Source: Chitinophaga vietnamensis | GTDB taxonomy: Bacteria; Bacteroidota; Bacteroidia; Chitinophagales; Chitinophagaceae | DNA length: 64,000 bases | Direction: 5' to 3' | Assembly (NCBI RefSeq): GCF_902167635.1 | Contig: NZ_CABHMS010000004.1 | Span: forward strand, 62,001-126,000 | Part shown: positions 50,854 through 59,586 of the stretch, piece after piece | How positions within the stretch are numbered: the stretch's first letter is position 1 | Layout of the letters: the number at the start of each line of letters is the position of its first letter | Translations under genes and position numbers: made by a program | Notes under the pieces: generated by a model | Told to the model about the DNA's origin: nothing | Databases searched by the model: none | The model's input: only the letters and a program-made list of their open reading frames with translations

Positions 50854-52665
50854 ATGTTACGGAAACCTTGTTTACAAAAGATATTTTTTACCACCGCTCT
50901 TTTTCTTTGCTGCACTGTTGGCGCCTTTGCGCAGGGATTGCTTAACAAGAGCATCAACCTGAATGTAAAACAGCAGCGGCTTTCAGCTGTGTTGAACCTC
51001 ATCGGCAAACAGGGCGGTTTCTATTTTTCGTATATCAGTAACAGTTTGCCACAGGATAGCCTTGTTACCCTCTCTGTACAGAACAAAACGGTAAAACAGG
51101 TGCTCGATATCCTGCTGGATGGCAATTATCAATACAAAGAATCAGGGGATTATATCATCTTGCTGAAAAGGCCGGGGCAGGCGTATTTTGTCGTCAGCGG
51201 CTTTGTCACGGACCGGCATACCGGGCAGCGGATATCCAATGCCAGCGTGTATGAGCGACAGCAACTCATTTCTACGCTCACTAATAACGATGGTTACTTC
51301 AGGCTGCGGTTAAGGGATAAATATCCCACCGCAGCCATCAGCGTTAGTAAGGACCTGTACGGCGATACCTCGCTGCTCCTGCGTTCCGGCGTAGACCAGG
51401 ATATCGCCGTAACCATCTCTCCCGTTACCCATACTTTACAAACCGTTGAAATCACCGGCTACCAGATGGTAGAAAAAACCTGGTTTGGCCGTTTGATGTT
51501 ATCATCGCGGCAGAAGGCGCAAAGCCTTAACATCCGCTTCCTGGCCGATAAGCCTTACCAGGCCTCTATTGCGCCCGGACTGGGCACGCACGGCAAAATG
51601 AGCGGACAGGTAGTGAACAAGTTATCCCTCAACCTCACCGGCGGCTATACCGCCGGCGTAGACGGATTGGAGATTGGTACCCTGTTCAATATCGTGAAGA
51701 ATAATGTGAAGTCGGTGCAGATATCAGGCGGTATCAATATCGTTGGCGGCAAGGTGAAAGGCGCGCAGATAGCCGGTTTGCACAACAATGTGCTCGACTC
51801 GATGACGGGTGTTCAGGTAGCGGGAGTGAGCAATATCGTGCGTGGTAATGTGCTAGGGGTGCAGTTCAGCGGCGTGGTAGGCAAAATATCCGGACGTGTG
51901 GAAGGTGCGCAGCTATCAGGCGTCATATCGCTGGCAAGCGGCTATATGAATGGCGCGCAGATCAGCGGTGTTTATAATGATGCCGACAGTAGCATGGGCG
52001 GTGCGCAGGTCTCCGGCGTTGTTTCTCATGTAAGAGGAGATGCTGACGGGACACAGGTTTCCAGCGTAGGTAACATCGTGAACGGCACACTCAATGGCGC
52101 GCAGGTAAGCGTTATTTTTAACTACGCCAGGAAGATGAATGGCATACAGGTAGGCCTGGTGAATATTGCGGATACCTCCACCGGTTATAGTATCGGGTTG
52201 ATCAATTTTGTGAAGAAAGGTTATCATAAATTATCCCTCTTCAGCACAGAGCTCACGCCCTTCAACTTCGCGTGGAAAAGCGGGCGCAAAGAGCTGTACA
52301 GCATCCTGGTGGCGGGCGCCAGTGTGGGAGCCAATAACAAATCATATACATTCGGATATGGTATGGGACATGAATTTCCATTACCGCACCATCTCGTTAT
52401 CACTGCCGAAATCACTTCGCAGACGCTCTTCCTGGGCGACTGGTCGCATACTTCACAGATCAACCGTTTACAACCCTCCCTGCAATGGCGGCTGAACAAG
52501 CAGATCGCGTTATTTGGCGGCCCTGCGCTGGTGGTCTATTTCAACAACAACGGAGTACCATCGCATGGTTACAAAACGAATATCCCGCCTAACTATCCGG
52601 GTTTCAGGATTGGCGATAGTGGCCATGGATGGCTGGGTTGGCAGGCAGGCATCACTTTATTTTAA
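50854..52665 (+). CDS. STN-domain protein with LA_2272-like surface repeats
   Basis: 603 residues, starting 2 bases after the FecR stop. A signal peptide is followed by an STN domain (about 27-105: LSAVLNLIGKQGGFYFSY, VTLSVQNKTVKQVLDILLDG, YKESGDYIILL) and a CarbopepD_reg-like domain (about 112-190: GFVTDRHTGQRISNASV, NNDGYFRLRL). About ten tandem 16-residue repeats of the form [A/V]Q[I/V/F][A/S]GVxNxVxGxxxG span about 285-450, resembling LA_2272 surface repeats. A beta-rich C-terminal domain of about 150 residues ends the protein. No TonB box, plug or SusC-like barrel is present, which is unusual for an STN protein behind FecR. Confidence 0.85.
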   Translation: MLRKPCLQKIFFTTALFLCCTVGAFAQGLLNKSINLNVKQQRLSAVLNLIGKQGGFYFSYISNSLPQDSLVTLSVQNKTVKQVLDILLDGNYQYKESGDYIILLKRPGQAYFVVSGFVTDRHTGQRISNASVYERQQLISTLTNNDGYFRLRLRDKYPTAAISVSKDLYGDTSLLLRSGVDQDIAVTISPVTHTLQTVEITGYQMVEKTWFGRLMLSSRQKAQSLNIRFLADKPYQASIAPGLGTHGKMSGQVVNKLSLNLTGGYTAGVDGLEIGTLFNIVKNNVKSVQISGGINIVGGKVKGAQIAGLHNNVLDSMTGVQVAGVSNIVRGNVLGVQFSGVVGKISGRVEGAQLSGVISLASGYMNGAQISGVYNDADSSMGGAQVSGVVSHVRGDADGTQVSSVGNIVNGTLNGAQVSVIFNYARKMNGIQVGLVNIADTSTGYSIGLINFVKKGYHKLSLFSTELTPFNFAWKSGRKELYSILVAGASVGANNKSYTFGYGMGHEFPLPHHLVITAEITSQTLFLGDWSHTSQINRLQPSLQWRLNKQIALFGGPALVVYFNNNGVPSHGYKTNIPPNYPGFRIGDSGHGWLGWQAGITLF

Positions 52666-52730
52666 GCGCGTGTAGGGGTAACTTTTTATTGAGGTGTCGT
52701 TATTCAGAATCGATTAACAAAACCTCTACA

Positions 52731-53807
52731 ATGAAAAGAATATTTTTACTGGCCTTGTGTGCCTTTACCATGGCGGCTTCTGCGCAATCGTATGTTTCAC
52801 CGGCACATATCGGATTCGTTTATCCACTCAGTTCAAACGGAAAAAACGCAGCGCTCTATACCAATCATTTTTCGCTGCACGTGTTGGCAGGTGTTTCCAA
52901 AGCGGAAACAGGATCGGCAGTTGCTGGTATTGCCAATATTGTGAAAGACAGTGCCACCGGCGCACAAATCGCCGGTTTCTCCAACTTTATTAACCGCACC
53001 TCGCACGCTGCTACCGTGGCGGGTTTCATGAATAGTATCCGTACCAGTTCAGATGGTGCGGTAGTATCGGGCTTCATGAACCTGACCGGGCATCAGGCAA
53101 ACGGCGCACAGGTAACGGGCTTCCTGAATAACGCCGCCACCCTGAATGGCGTGCAGGTGGCCGGTTTCATGAACATGGCCAAAGACGCTGCCGGAAGCAC
53201 ACAGGTAGCAGGCTTTATGAACAAAGCCGGTGATGTGTCAGTACAGGTTGGCGGCTTCCTCAACGTTGCCAAAAAAGTGAAAGGCGTACAGGTAGGTTTT
53301 ATCAATATCTCCGACAGCTGCGATTATCCGATAGGCGTGGTGAACATTACGAAGCACGGGGAGAAACAGATCAGTGTGAGCGTGGATGAAACAGCCAATA
53401 TCATCGCTGCTTTCAGGTCAGGCGGTAAATTCATGTATGGCATATTGGGCGCTGGTTACAACGTGCAGTACAGCGGCGAATCGCTGTATGCGCTGCAAGC
53501 GGGTATTGGCTGGCATATTCCTTTGTCGGCGCATTTCCGTTTGAATGCAGAAGCCTACCAGACCGTATTGACCGATTTCAAAAAAGATCCTTACGGTAAA
53601 TGGTCGCTGGGCATTTTCCCTGCCTACCGTTTCGGTACCCGGATAGAAGTATTTGCAGGTCCTACCTTCAACATTATCCACACCAAAAACGGGCTGGGAG
53701 AGGATTTGATGAAGCATTACCTGTGGACCAACAGACATGGTATAGATAATAATAAATTCGAAGCAGGGTATTTTGGCGGACAGGCCGGGGTGCAGATAAG
53801 ATTGTAG
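52731..53807 (+). CDS. LA_2272-like surface-repeat protein (paralogue of the upstream C-terminal part)
   Basis: 358 residues from MKRIFLLALC, giving a signal peptide ending in AASAQ. About nine tandem repeats of the 16-residue type follow (residues about 60-205), with the words AGFMNxxxxxxxG and QV[A/T]GF, then VQVGFINISDS and IGVVNITKHGEKQISVSV, which correspond closely to the end of the repeat region in the upstream protein. A beta-rich C-terminal domain (about 215-358) looks like an outer-membrane barrel. It lacks the STN part. Probably surface-exposed and co-regulated with the sigma/FecR genes. Confidence 0.85.
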   Translation: MKRIFLLALCAFTMAASAQSYVSPAHIGFVYPLSSNGKNAALYTNHFSLHVLAGVSKAETGSAVAGIANIVKDSATGAQIAGFSNFINRTSHAATVAGFMNSIRTSSDGAVVSGFMNLTGHQANGAQVTGFLNNAATLNGVQVAGFMNMAKDAAGSTQVAGFMNKAGDVSVQVGGFLNVAKKVKGVQVGFINISDSCDYPIGVVNITKHGEKQISVSVDETANIIAAFRSGGKFMYGILGAGYNVQYSGESLYALQAGIGWHIPLSAHFRLNAEAYQTVLTDFKKDPYGKWSLGIFPAYRFGTRIEVFAGPTFNIIHTKNGLGEDLMKHYLWTNRHGIDNNKFEAGYFGGQAGVQIRL

Positions 53808-53810
53808 ATT

Positions 53811-53899
53811 GGATTTGTGAATTTTTTGATTTACGGATTTTTTGATTGGAGGGATATCCCTCAATCAAAAAATCCGTAAATCAAAAAATTCACAAATCC
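53811..53899. repeat. Palindromic GATTTACGGATTT element, 38-bp perfect arms
   Basis: Arms at 53811-53848 and 53862-53899 are exact reverse complements. The element is nearly identical to the one at 27163 and lies between two convergent genes, 3 bases from one stop codon and 2 bases from the other. Confidence 0.92.
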
Positions 53900-53901
53900 A
53901 T

Positions 53902-54795
53902 TTAATCCTGGTTCAGACGAATTATACTCGCTTCTATCATTGCAGGCACTATGATATTTCCTTTATTATCGATGGTGAAATCGGCGGGACCGGCAATTGG
54001 CGCTTTGTTAACAGTGGTGATTTGATTGTTGGCGAGATCCAGGCGGATGATGACGCCTTTCTTTTCAAATGCTACCCAGTCGGAGATGAGGAGCGCTTTG
54101 TTATGATCCACCAGCGCGATGCCGTCGTAGTAGCCGGTGCGGGTGCTGAGCGGCTGAAATGTTTTTGTGGCGGCTGTGATATCGATGTATCCGATTTCGC
54201 CATTGGGCTGATTGGCTTCGCCAAAACCGCAAGCGTATAGGCGTTGCCGTTGGGAATCATAAATGAGACCGTTAGCGCCTTTTACGCCGTAGGTAAGCGG
54301 CAGCTCTTCAAAGCCGGGCCTTGCACCGAGGTGCACGATGTATATTTTACTGATATCTGTGGCAGAAACGAAGAGCGTGTGTGCGTCTTTTACAGCGAGA
54401 TCGTTGAGCAATTGTGTTTTGGTGGCGGAGAGGTCGGCCGTGAAAACCTGTTTGCCGGTGTTAAGATCGAAACCTTTTACCTGGTCGATATCAGCTACGT
54501 AGAGGGTATTGCCGATGATGGCGGTGCCTTTAGGAGCATCGAGGCCATTGCCTTGCGCGAAAGCGCTCACCTGCCCGTCTTTGTTCATTTTCCAGATGAT
54601 GCCGTTACCATCTTTTGCTACAGGGTTGTTGCCTTCGCCGAGGTCGGTGATGTAGTAAGCGTCTCCTTTGATGATCACGCTTTCGGGCGCCTTCATCACC
54701 TCATTCTTGTTGAGCTTTGTTTGTTGCTGCGCCATTGCGCCGGCGCTGGCCAGTACGATCATAGTGGCCAGCATGGCTATTCCTGGGTAGTTCAT
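53902..54795 (-). CDS. Secreted SMP-30/NHL-type beta-propeller protein
   Basis: 297 residues with a signal peptide ending in GAMAQ near residue 22. The rest is a propeller with repeated short blades: APESVIIKGDAYYITDLGEG, DAPKGTAIIGNTLYVADIDQVKGFD, LLNDLAVKDAHTLFVSATDISKIY, and PADFTIDNKGNIIVPAMIEASIIRL. The type is close to SMP-30 or strictosidine-synthase-like hydrolases. It follows an AraC regulator gene by 61 bases on the same strand, so it may be its target. Confidence 0.88.
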   Translation of the reverse strand: MNYPGIAMLATMIVLASAGAMAQQQTKLNKNEVMKAPESVIIKGDAYYITDLGEGNNPVAKDGNGIIWKMNKDGQVSAFAQGNGLDAPKGTAIIGNTLYVADIDQVKGFDLNTGKQVFTADLSATKTQLLNDLAVKDAHTLFVSATDISKIYIVHLGARPGFEELPLTYGVKGANGLIYDSQRQRLYACGFGEANQPNGEIGYIDITAATKTFQPLSTRTGYYDGIALVDHNKALLISDWVAFEKKGVIIRLDLANNQITTVNKAPIAGPADFTIDNKGNIIVPAMIEASIIRLNQD

Positions 54796-54856
54796 GGTGT
54801 GAAATATTTACAGCAAAGCTACGTACATCCGCCACCGTGATGATAAGAAGAAACGC

Positions 54857-55741
54857 TCAAAAAATAGCAATTTTGGTTCGCTGTACATTTTTAGGGGTAG
54901 AACCATATTTAGCTTTATACAATTTGATGAAATAAGATACATGCTCAAAGCCGCATTCGTCGGCGATTTCATTCACGTTCTTGTCTGTATGTTGTAACAG
55001 GTATTGCGCATGTTTCAACTTCTCATTATTGATCCACCTTTTGGGCGTGTCGTTGAACAGGCGGCTGAATTCACGTTTGAAGGCGGAGAGACTAAGGCCG
55101 CAAACCTTTGCATGTTCTTCGAGCGTAAAGGGCTTGAGCAGGTTTGATTTGATGGTAAGGGTAAGACTTTCGGCATCGGTGTGGAACATATGCTTCAGGA
55201 AGGCCAGCACCTGTTGGCGATAGGGGCCTGACAACAGCAATAGCAGCACTTCCCGCAGTTTCAGCTCCAGCAGGCGGGAGGTGTTGTCATTGGGGTGTTC
55301 CATGTATTCGAGGATGGTATCGCGCACGCGGAGCACCGCATCGGAGCAGGGCACGACCATGGGTACGTTGTGGGGAGCATTTTTCACAGCTTCGATCCCC
55401 GCATCTTCCGATAAAAATGACCGGAGCAGCTGATCATCTACACACAACATCAGGGCCTGATAGTCCTGGTCCTCTTCTTTAAAGAAGGCAGACATGAAGT
55501 AGGCGCCGCGTTTCAGGAAGATGAGGTCACCACTGTGGGCGATGAGGTTTTCATCGGGGAGATGTATCTCCTTGCTGCCCCTGATCACGAAGGTGAGCGT
55601 ATTTTCGGTGAGGAACCCTTCGGCCTTTTCCTGGCGCTCCAGCAATTTGAACCAGGCTACCACAGAACCGCCACTGTGGCTCAATCGGATCAGGGGGCTG
55701 TCTTTATACGCTTCAAATGCGTGCGGGAAACGAGGTAACAT
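54857..55741 (-). CDS. AraC family transcriptional regulator
   Basis: 294 residues. The N-terminal part (about 20-110) has a cupin-like sensor fold (ENTLTFVIRGSKEIHLPDENLIAHSGDLIFLKRG). The C-terminal 100 residues hold the two helix-turn-helix motifs: TLEEHAKVCGLSLSAFKREFSRLF and NEIADECGFEHVSYFIKLYKAKYGSTPK. It diverges from a lipoprotein gene 47 bases away, so the two could share control. Confidence 0.94.
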   Translation of the reverse strand: MLPRFPHAFEAYKDSPLIRLSHSGGSVVAWFKLLERQEKAEGFLTENTLTFVIRGSKEIHLPDENLIAHSGDLIFLKRGAYFMSAFFKEEDQDYQALMLCVDDQLLRSFLSEDAGIEAVKNAPHNVPMVVPCSDAVLRVRDTILEYMEHPNDNTSRLLELKLREVLLLLLSGPYRQQVLAFLKHMFHTDAESLTLTIKSNLLKPFTLEEHAKVCGLSLSAFKREFSRLFNDTPKRWINNEKLKHAQYLLQHTDKNVNEIADECGFEHVSYFIKLYKAKYGSTPKNVQRTKIAIF

Positions 55742-55788
55742 AGTTTATGGCATTGTATTTGGTAAAGCTAGATAAAATAGATTTGTAT

Positions 55789-56190
55789 ATGAAAAAATGG
55801 TTCTACCTATCCGTACTTCTCCTTGCTGTTGTTTTCACCAGCTGTACGAAAACAACCAATGAGATTATCCCCAACAAAACTATTATTGTACCAGGCAATA
55901 GCGGCGATTGGAAATATGACGGTAACACTAAATCTTACTATATCTCCATCAGTGTACCGGAGCTGGACAATAACACTAATCAGACCGACGCTGTAGTGGT
56001 GTCTATGGCGAGAAACGGCGGCTCCCTGTACGAGGCCTTACCGGAAGTCTATAACAATACTTCTTTTACATTCATCCACCAACCGGGTACCGTATTGATC
56101 GAAGCGCAGGGCGTGAATGGCAGTACTATCCAGTTACCGCCGAATAATATCACTTTCAAGATCGTGCTGATCCCGTCTACACAAATCTAG
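55789..56190 (+). CDS. Lipoprotein of unknown function
   Basis: 133 residues from the ATG at MKKWFYLSVL, chosen because it gives a lipoprotein signal ending in VFTSC near residue 18. The mature part is beta-rich with many Asn and Thr residues (KTIIVPGNSGDWKY, YYISISVPELDNNTNQ) and no known domain. It diverges from the AraC regulator and has a hairpin terminator downstream. Confidence 0.75.
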   Translation: MKKWFYLSVLLLAVVFTSCTKTTNEIIPNKTIIVPGNSGDWKYDGNTKSYYISISVPELDNNTNQTDAVVVSMARNGGSLYEALPEVYNNTSFTFIHQPGTVLIEAQGVNGSTIQLPPNNITFKIVLIPSTQI

Positions 56191-56220
56191 TTGCTATTTA
56201 CCGTTTAATTTCTACATACA

Positions 56221-56250
56221 AAGCTGGGCGCTACGGTGCTCAGCTTTTTT
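56221..56250 (+). terminator. Hairpin terminator after the lipoprotein gene
   Basis: A 9-bp stem with one mismatch (AAGCTGGGC with GCTCAGCTT) is followed by six T, 30 bases after the stop codon. Confidence 0.75.
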
Positions 56251-56352
56251 GTTATCAGCCATTCATGGAAATAACGGCAAGTTAACAGGCGCCCTTCGCG
56301 GTTTTTTACTACTTTCAGCCATCACAGTGAACTTGAAATAACAAAAAGGACT

Positions 56353-58899
56353 ATGGATACAAGAAGAGATTTTATCAGAAAGGCCACCTTATTATCAGGC
56401 GCCGCAGGGATATGGAGTGCGATGCCCTCGTCCATCCAGCGGGCTTTGGCCATCGACCCCCAGCCTGGCACCACTTTCCTCGATGCGGCGCATGTGGTGA
56501 TCCTGATGCAGGAAAATCGTTCGTTTGACCACAGCTATGGCTCCCTGCGGGGCGTTCGCGGTTATAATGATCCGCGTGCTATCCAGCTGCCGAATAAAAA
56601 TCTTGTATGGCTGCAAAGCAATCAGCAAGGCGATACCTATGCCCCCTTCCGTTTGAACATCAAAGATACCAAAGCTACGTGGATGAGCAGCCTGCCGCAT
56701 TCCTGGGCCAACCAGGTAGATGCCCGCAATAATGGAAGGTATGACCAGTGGCTGCTCGTGAAACAATCCGGCAACAAGGAGTGGGCGCCGATGCCGCTCA
56801 CCATGGGCTTCTACAACCGCGAAGATATTCCTTTCTACTACGATCTGGCCGATGCCTTCACCGTATGCGATCAGAATTTCTGTTCCTCTCTCACCGGCAC
56901 TACTCCCAACCGCCTGTATCTCTGGACCGGCACCCTGCGCGATACGCAGACGGCCAACTCCAAAGCCAATGTATGGAACGATGATGTGGACTATGGCGCA
57001 GAAGCCCATTGGACTACCTTTCCCGAGCGGATGGAAGATCATGGCGTATCCTGGAAGATCTATCAGAACGAGATCAGCGCCGCCGGCCTTGAAGGCGAGA
57101 AAGACGGCATGCTGGCCAATTTCACCGATAACCCGCTGGAGTGGTTTACCGCTTTCAATGTGCGTTTTGCCAAAGGCCACCAGCAATACCTGCAACGGCA
57201 GGTAGATACGCTGTCGCAGGAAGTGCCGCAGCTGGCTGCGCAACTGGCCGCCACCGATGCCACTGCTGAAGCCCTTGCCAGGATGCAAAAGCAGTATCAA
57301 AGCAAGAAAGCAGCGCTCGAAAAAGCCAAAGCAGACATTGAAAAATTCACGGCCGCCAATTTTGCCAAACTGCCCAAACGCGCGCAGGAACTGCATAACA
57401 AGGCATTCACCACTAACATAAAAGATCCCGACTATCACGAACTCGAAACACTGCAATATAAAGACGGCGACACCGAAAGAACCGTGCAGATACCGAAAGG
57501 CGATATCCTGCATCAGTTCCGTGAAGATGTGAAAAACGGCCAGCTGCCCACTGTATCCTATCTTGTGGCGCCAGGCGAATTTTCTGATCACCCCGGATCG
57601 CCCTGGTATGGCGCCTGGTATGTATCAGAAGTGTTGGATATCCTCACACAACAGGAAGCGGTGTGGAAGAAAACCATCTTCATTCTCTGCTATGATGAAA
57701 ATGATGGTTACTTCGATCACGTGCCGCCCTTCACCGCGCCGCATAAACCCGGTACAGGAAAGGTTTCCCAGGGAATAGATACCGCCATTGAATATGTGAC
57801 GAAAGAAGAAGAGCAGCAGAAAAAATACCTGCATCCCGAAGAGATACGTGAAAGCCCCATCGGGCTTGGCTATCGTGTACCACTGGTGATCGCATCGCCA
57901 TGGAGCCGCGGCGGTTATGTGAACTCACAGGTATTTGACCACACGTCCATCATACAATTCCTGGAACATTTCCTGGAACACAAGACCCGCAAGCCTTTGA
58001 AAGAAACCAATATCAGCGCCTGGCGACGTACCATTTGCGGTGATCTTACTTCTGTATTCAGGCCCTTCAAAGGAGAAAAGGTGAGCGTTCCTTTCCCCGA
58101 CCGTAAAGCCTTCATCGAATCCGTATACAATGCCAGGTTCAAGAAGTTGCCGGATAACTTCAAAAAGCTCACCCCGCAAGAGATAGCGGCGATCAACCAG
58201 GATCCTGCCTCTTCGGAGTGGATGGCGCATCAGGAGCGCGGTACGCGCATCGCCTGTGCACTGCCATACCAGTTGTATGTAAATGGCCGTCTCAGCGCCG
58301 ACAAACAACACTTCGATATCAGCTTTGCCGCGGCCAAGGAAGTATTTGGCGCGAAGGCTGCCGGCGCGCCTTTCAACGTATATGCCCCCGGTAATTTTGT
58401 GCAGCTGGATACGCAGCAGATGGCGCCATTGCGCGCCTGGTCGTATGCAGTGAGCGCTGGCGACCAGCTCAGCGACCAATGGGCGCTGAAAGATTTTGGC
58501 GATGGTCATTACCACCTGCGGGTATACGGCCCCAATGGCTTCTACCGCGAATTTAAAGGCGATAGCAAAGATCCGCAGATAGATATTGCCTGCGATTATC
58601 AGCGCAACAAAATCAACCGGAAACAGCTCAATGGCAATGTAGAGCTGAAGATCAGTAACCATGGCCCATCTCCGCTAACCATCACCGCCAGAGATATGGG
58701 ATACGGTAAGGGAGATATACAGCTCACCGTAGCCGCCAAAAGACAATCATCACTGGTGATAGCCCTGTCTAAAAGCCAGGGCTGGTACGATTTCCGCGTT
58801 ACTGTAGCGGGCAATGAGCTATACGAACAGCGCTTCGCGGGAAGAGTGGAAACCGGAAAAGAAAGTATCAGTGATCCGGTAATGGGAAGAATAAGCTAA
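56353..58899 (+). CDS. Phosphocholine-specific phospholipase C, Tat-exported
   Basis: 848 residues. A twin-arginine signal opens the protein (DTRRDFIRKATLLSGAAG, with R4-R5). The phosphoesterase domain covers about 40-600: VVILMQENRSFDHSYGSLRG, SSLTGTTPNRLYLWTG, FILCYDENDGYFDHVPPF and FDHTSIIQFLEH. The last 230 residues hold two DUF756-type beta domains. It cleaves the phosphate headgroup from phosphatidylcholine-like lipids outside the cytoplasm. A coiled-coil-like insert lies at about 275-345. The 28-bp hairpin terminator starts 3 bases after the stop. Confidence 0.94.
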   Translation: MDTRRDFIRKATLLSGAAGIWSAMPSSIQRALAIDPQPGTTFLDAAHVVILMQENRSFDHSYGSLRGVRGYNDPRAIQLPNKNLVWLQSNQQGDTYAPFRLNIKDTKATWMSSLPHSWANQVDARNNGRYDQWLLVKQSGNKEWAPMPLTMGFYNREDIPFYYDLADAFTVCDQNFCSSLTGTTPNRLYLWTGTLRDTQTANSKANVWNDDVDYGAEAHWTTFPERMEDHGVSWKIYQNEISAAGLEGEKDGMLANFTDNPLEWFTAFNVRFAKGHQQYLQRQVDTLSQEVPQLAAQLAATDATAEALARMQKQYQSKKAALEKAKADIEKFTAANFAKLPKRAQELHNKAFTTNIKDPDYHELETLQYKDGDTERTVQIPKGDILHQFREDVKNGQLPTVSYLVAPGEFSDHPGSPWYGAWYVSEVLDILTQQEAVWKKTIFILCYDENDGYFDHVPPFTAPHKPGTGKVSQGIDTAIEYVTKEEEQQKKYLHPEEIRESPIGLGYRVPLVIASPWSRGGYVNSQVFDHTSIIQFLEHFLEHKTRKPLKETNISAWRRTICGDLTSVFRPFKGEKVSVPFPDRKAFIESVYNARFKKLPDNFKKLTPQEIAAINQDPASSEWMAHQERGTRIACALPYQLYVNGRLSADKQHFDISFAAAKEVFGAKAAGAPFNVYAPGNFVQLDTQQMAPLRAWSYAVSAGDQLSDQWALKDFGDGHYHLRVYGPNGFYREFKGDSKDPQIDIACDYQRNKINRKQLNGNVELKISNHGPSPLTITARDMGYGKGDIQLTVAAKRQSSLVIALSKSQGWYDFRVTVAGNELYEQRFAGRVETGKESISDPVMGRIS

Positions 58900-58901
58900 T
58901 A

Positions 58902-58963
58902 GTGTTGTATAAATCTGTCGCCCCTACGGCTAGCCCCGTAGGGGCGACAGATTTATACAACAC
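58902..58963 (+). terminator. Long perfect hairpin after the phospholipase gene
   Basis: Arms of 28 bases (58902-58929 and 58936-58963) are exact reverse complements with a 6-base loop and GC-rich core GTCGCCCCTACGG. It begins 3 bases after the phospholipase stop. Confidence 0.85.
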
Positions 58964-59028
58964 CATTCTCATTAAACATATCGCCCCCTCTTTTTGTATT
59001 TATAGTTGTACCCCAAAAACAACTTGTT

Positions 59029-59586
59029 ATGAAAAGAATCCTGCCTTTTCTTCCTACCCTGATGATATTATTATTCGCTGCATGTGGTAAAGATGGCGCA
59101 CAAGGTATCAAAGGAGATCCTGGTCCGCAAGGCCCTGCCGGCCCCGCCGGCCCGAAAGGCGACAGTACTGCGGTGATCTACTCCAGTTGGATAAGCGTTA
59201 TTTACAATCCCGATACGGCCATTATTAACGGTAAACTCGACACCCTTGGCTGGACGGGCACGATGGATGCGCCCAAACTAAGCACGTCGATCCTTAACAG
59301 CGGCGTGGTGAAAGTGTATGTGAACATCGGCACAGATGCGGAGCCGGCGATTACGCCACTGCCTTATGCAGATGAAGCAGGGGTATTGATCCGCTTTGTG
59401 GCCTATGCCAATGCGATCGCGCTGTATGCCAATATCAACGCCAGTACTTTCAATAATAGCAGCGGGAATAAAGTAAACCAGTACCGTTATGTGTTGATGA
59501 GTGGCAGCGCAGCTGCACGGGTAGCCAGCGGCGTTAACTGGAACGACTATACGCAGGTGAAGCAGCGTTTCAGGTTGAAGGACTAA
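59029..59586 (+). CDS. Lipoprotein with short collagen-like repeat
   Basis: 185 residues. A lipoprotein signal ends in FAAC near residue 20. Nine Gly-x-y triplets (GKD GAQ GIK GDP GPQ GPA GPA GPK GDS) follow directly. The remaining 135 residues are beta-rich, with no family recognised. Collagen-like stalks project small domains away from the outer membrane, so a surface role is plausible. Its last four bases overlap the convergent transpeptidase gene. Confidence 0.85.
   Translation: MKRILPFLPTLMILLFAACGKDGAQGIKGDPGPQGPAGPAGPKGDSTAVIYSSWISVIYNPDTAIINGKLDTLGWTGTMDAPKLSTSILNSGVVKVYVNIGTDAEPAITPLPYADEAGVLIRFVAYANAIALYANINASTFNNSSGNKVNQYRYVLMSGSAAARVASGVNWNDYTQVKQRFRLKD

Noticed and set aside
56395-57591. 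A 398-codon open frame antisense to the phospholipase C gene
   Set aside because: It lies wholly inside a clear Tat-signal phospholipase and shows no recognisable protein features.
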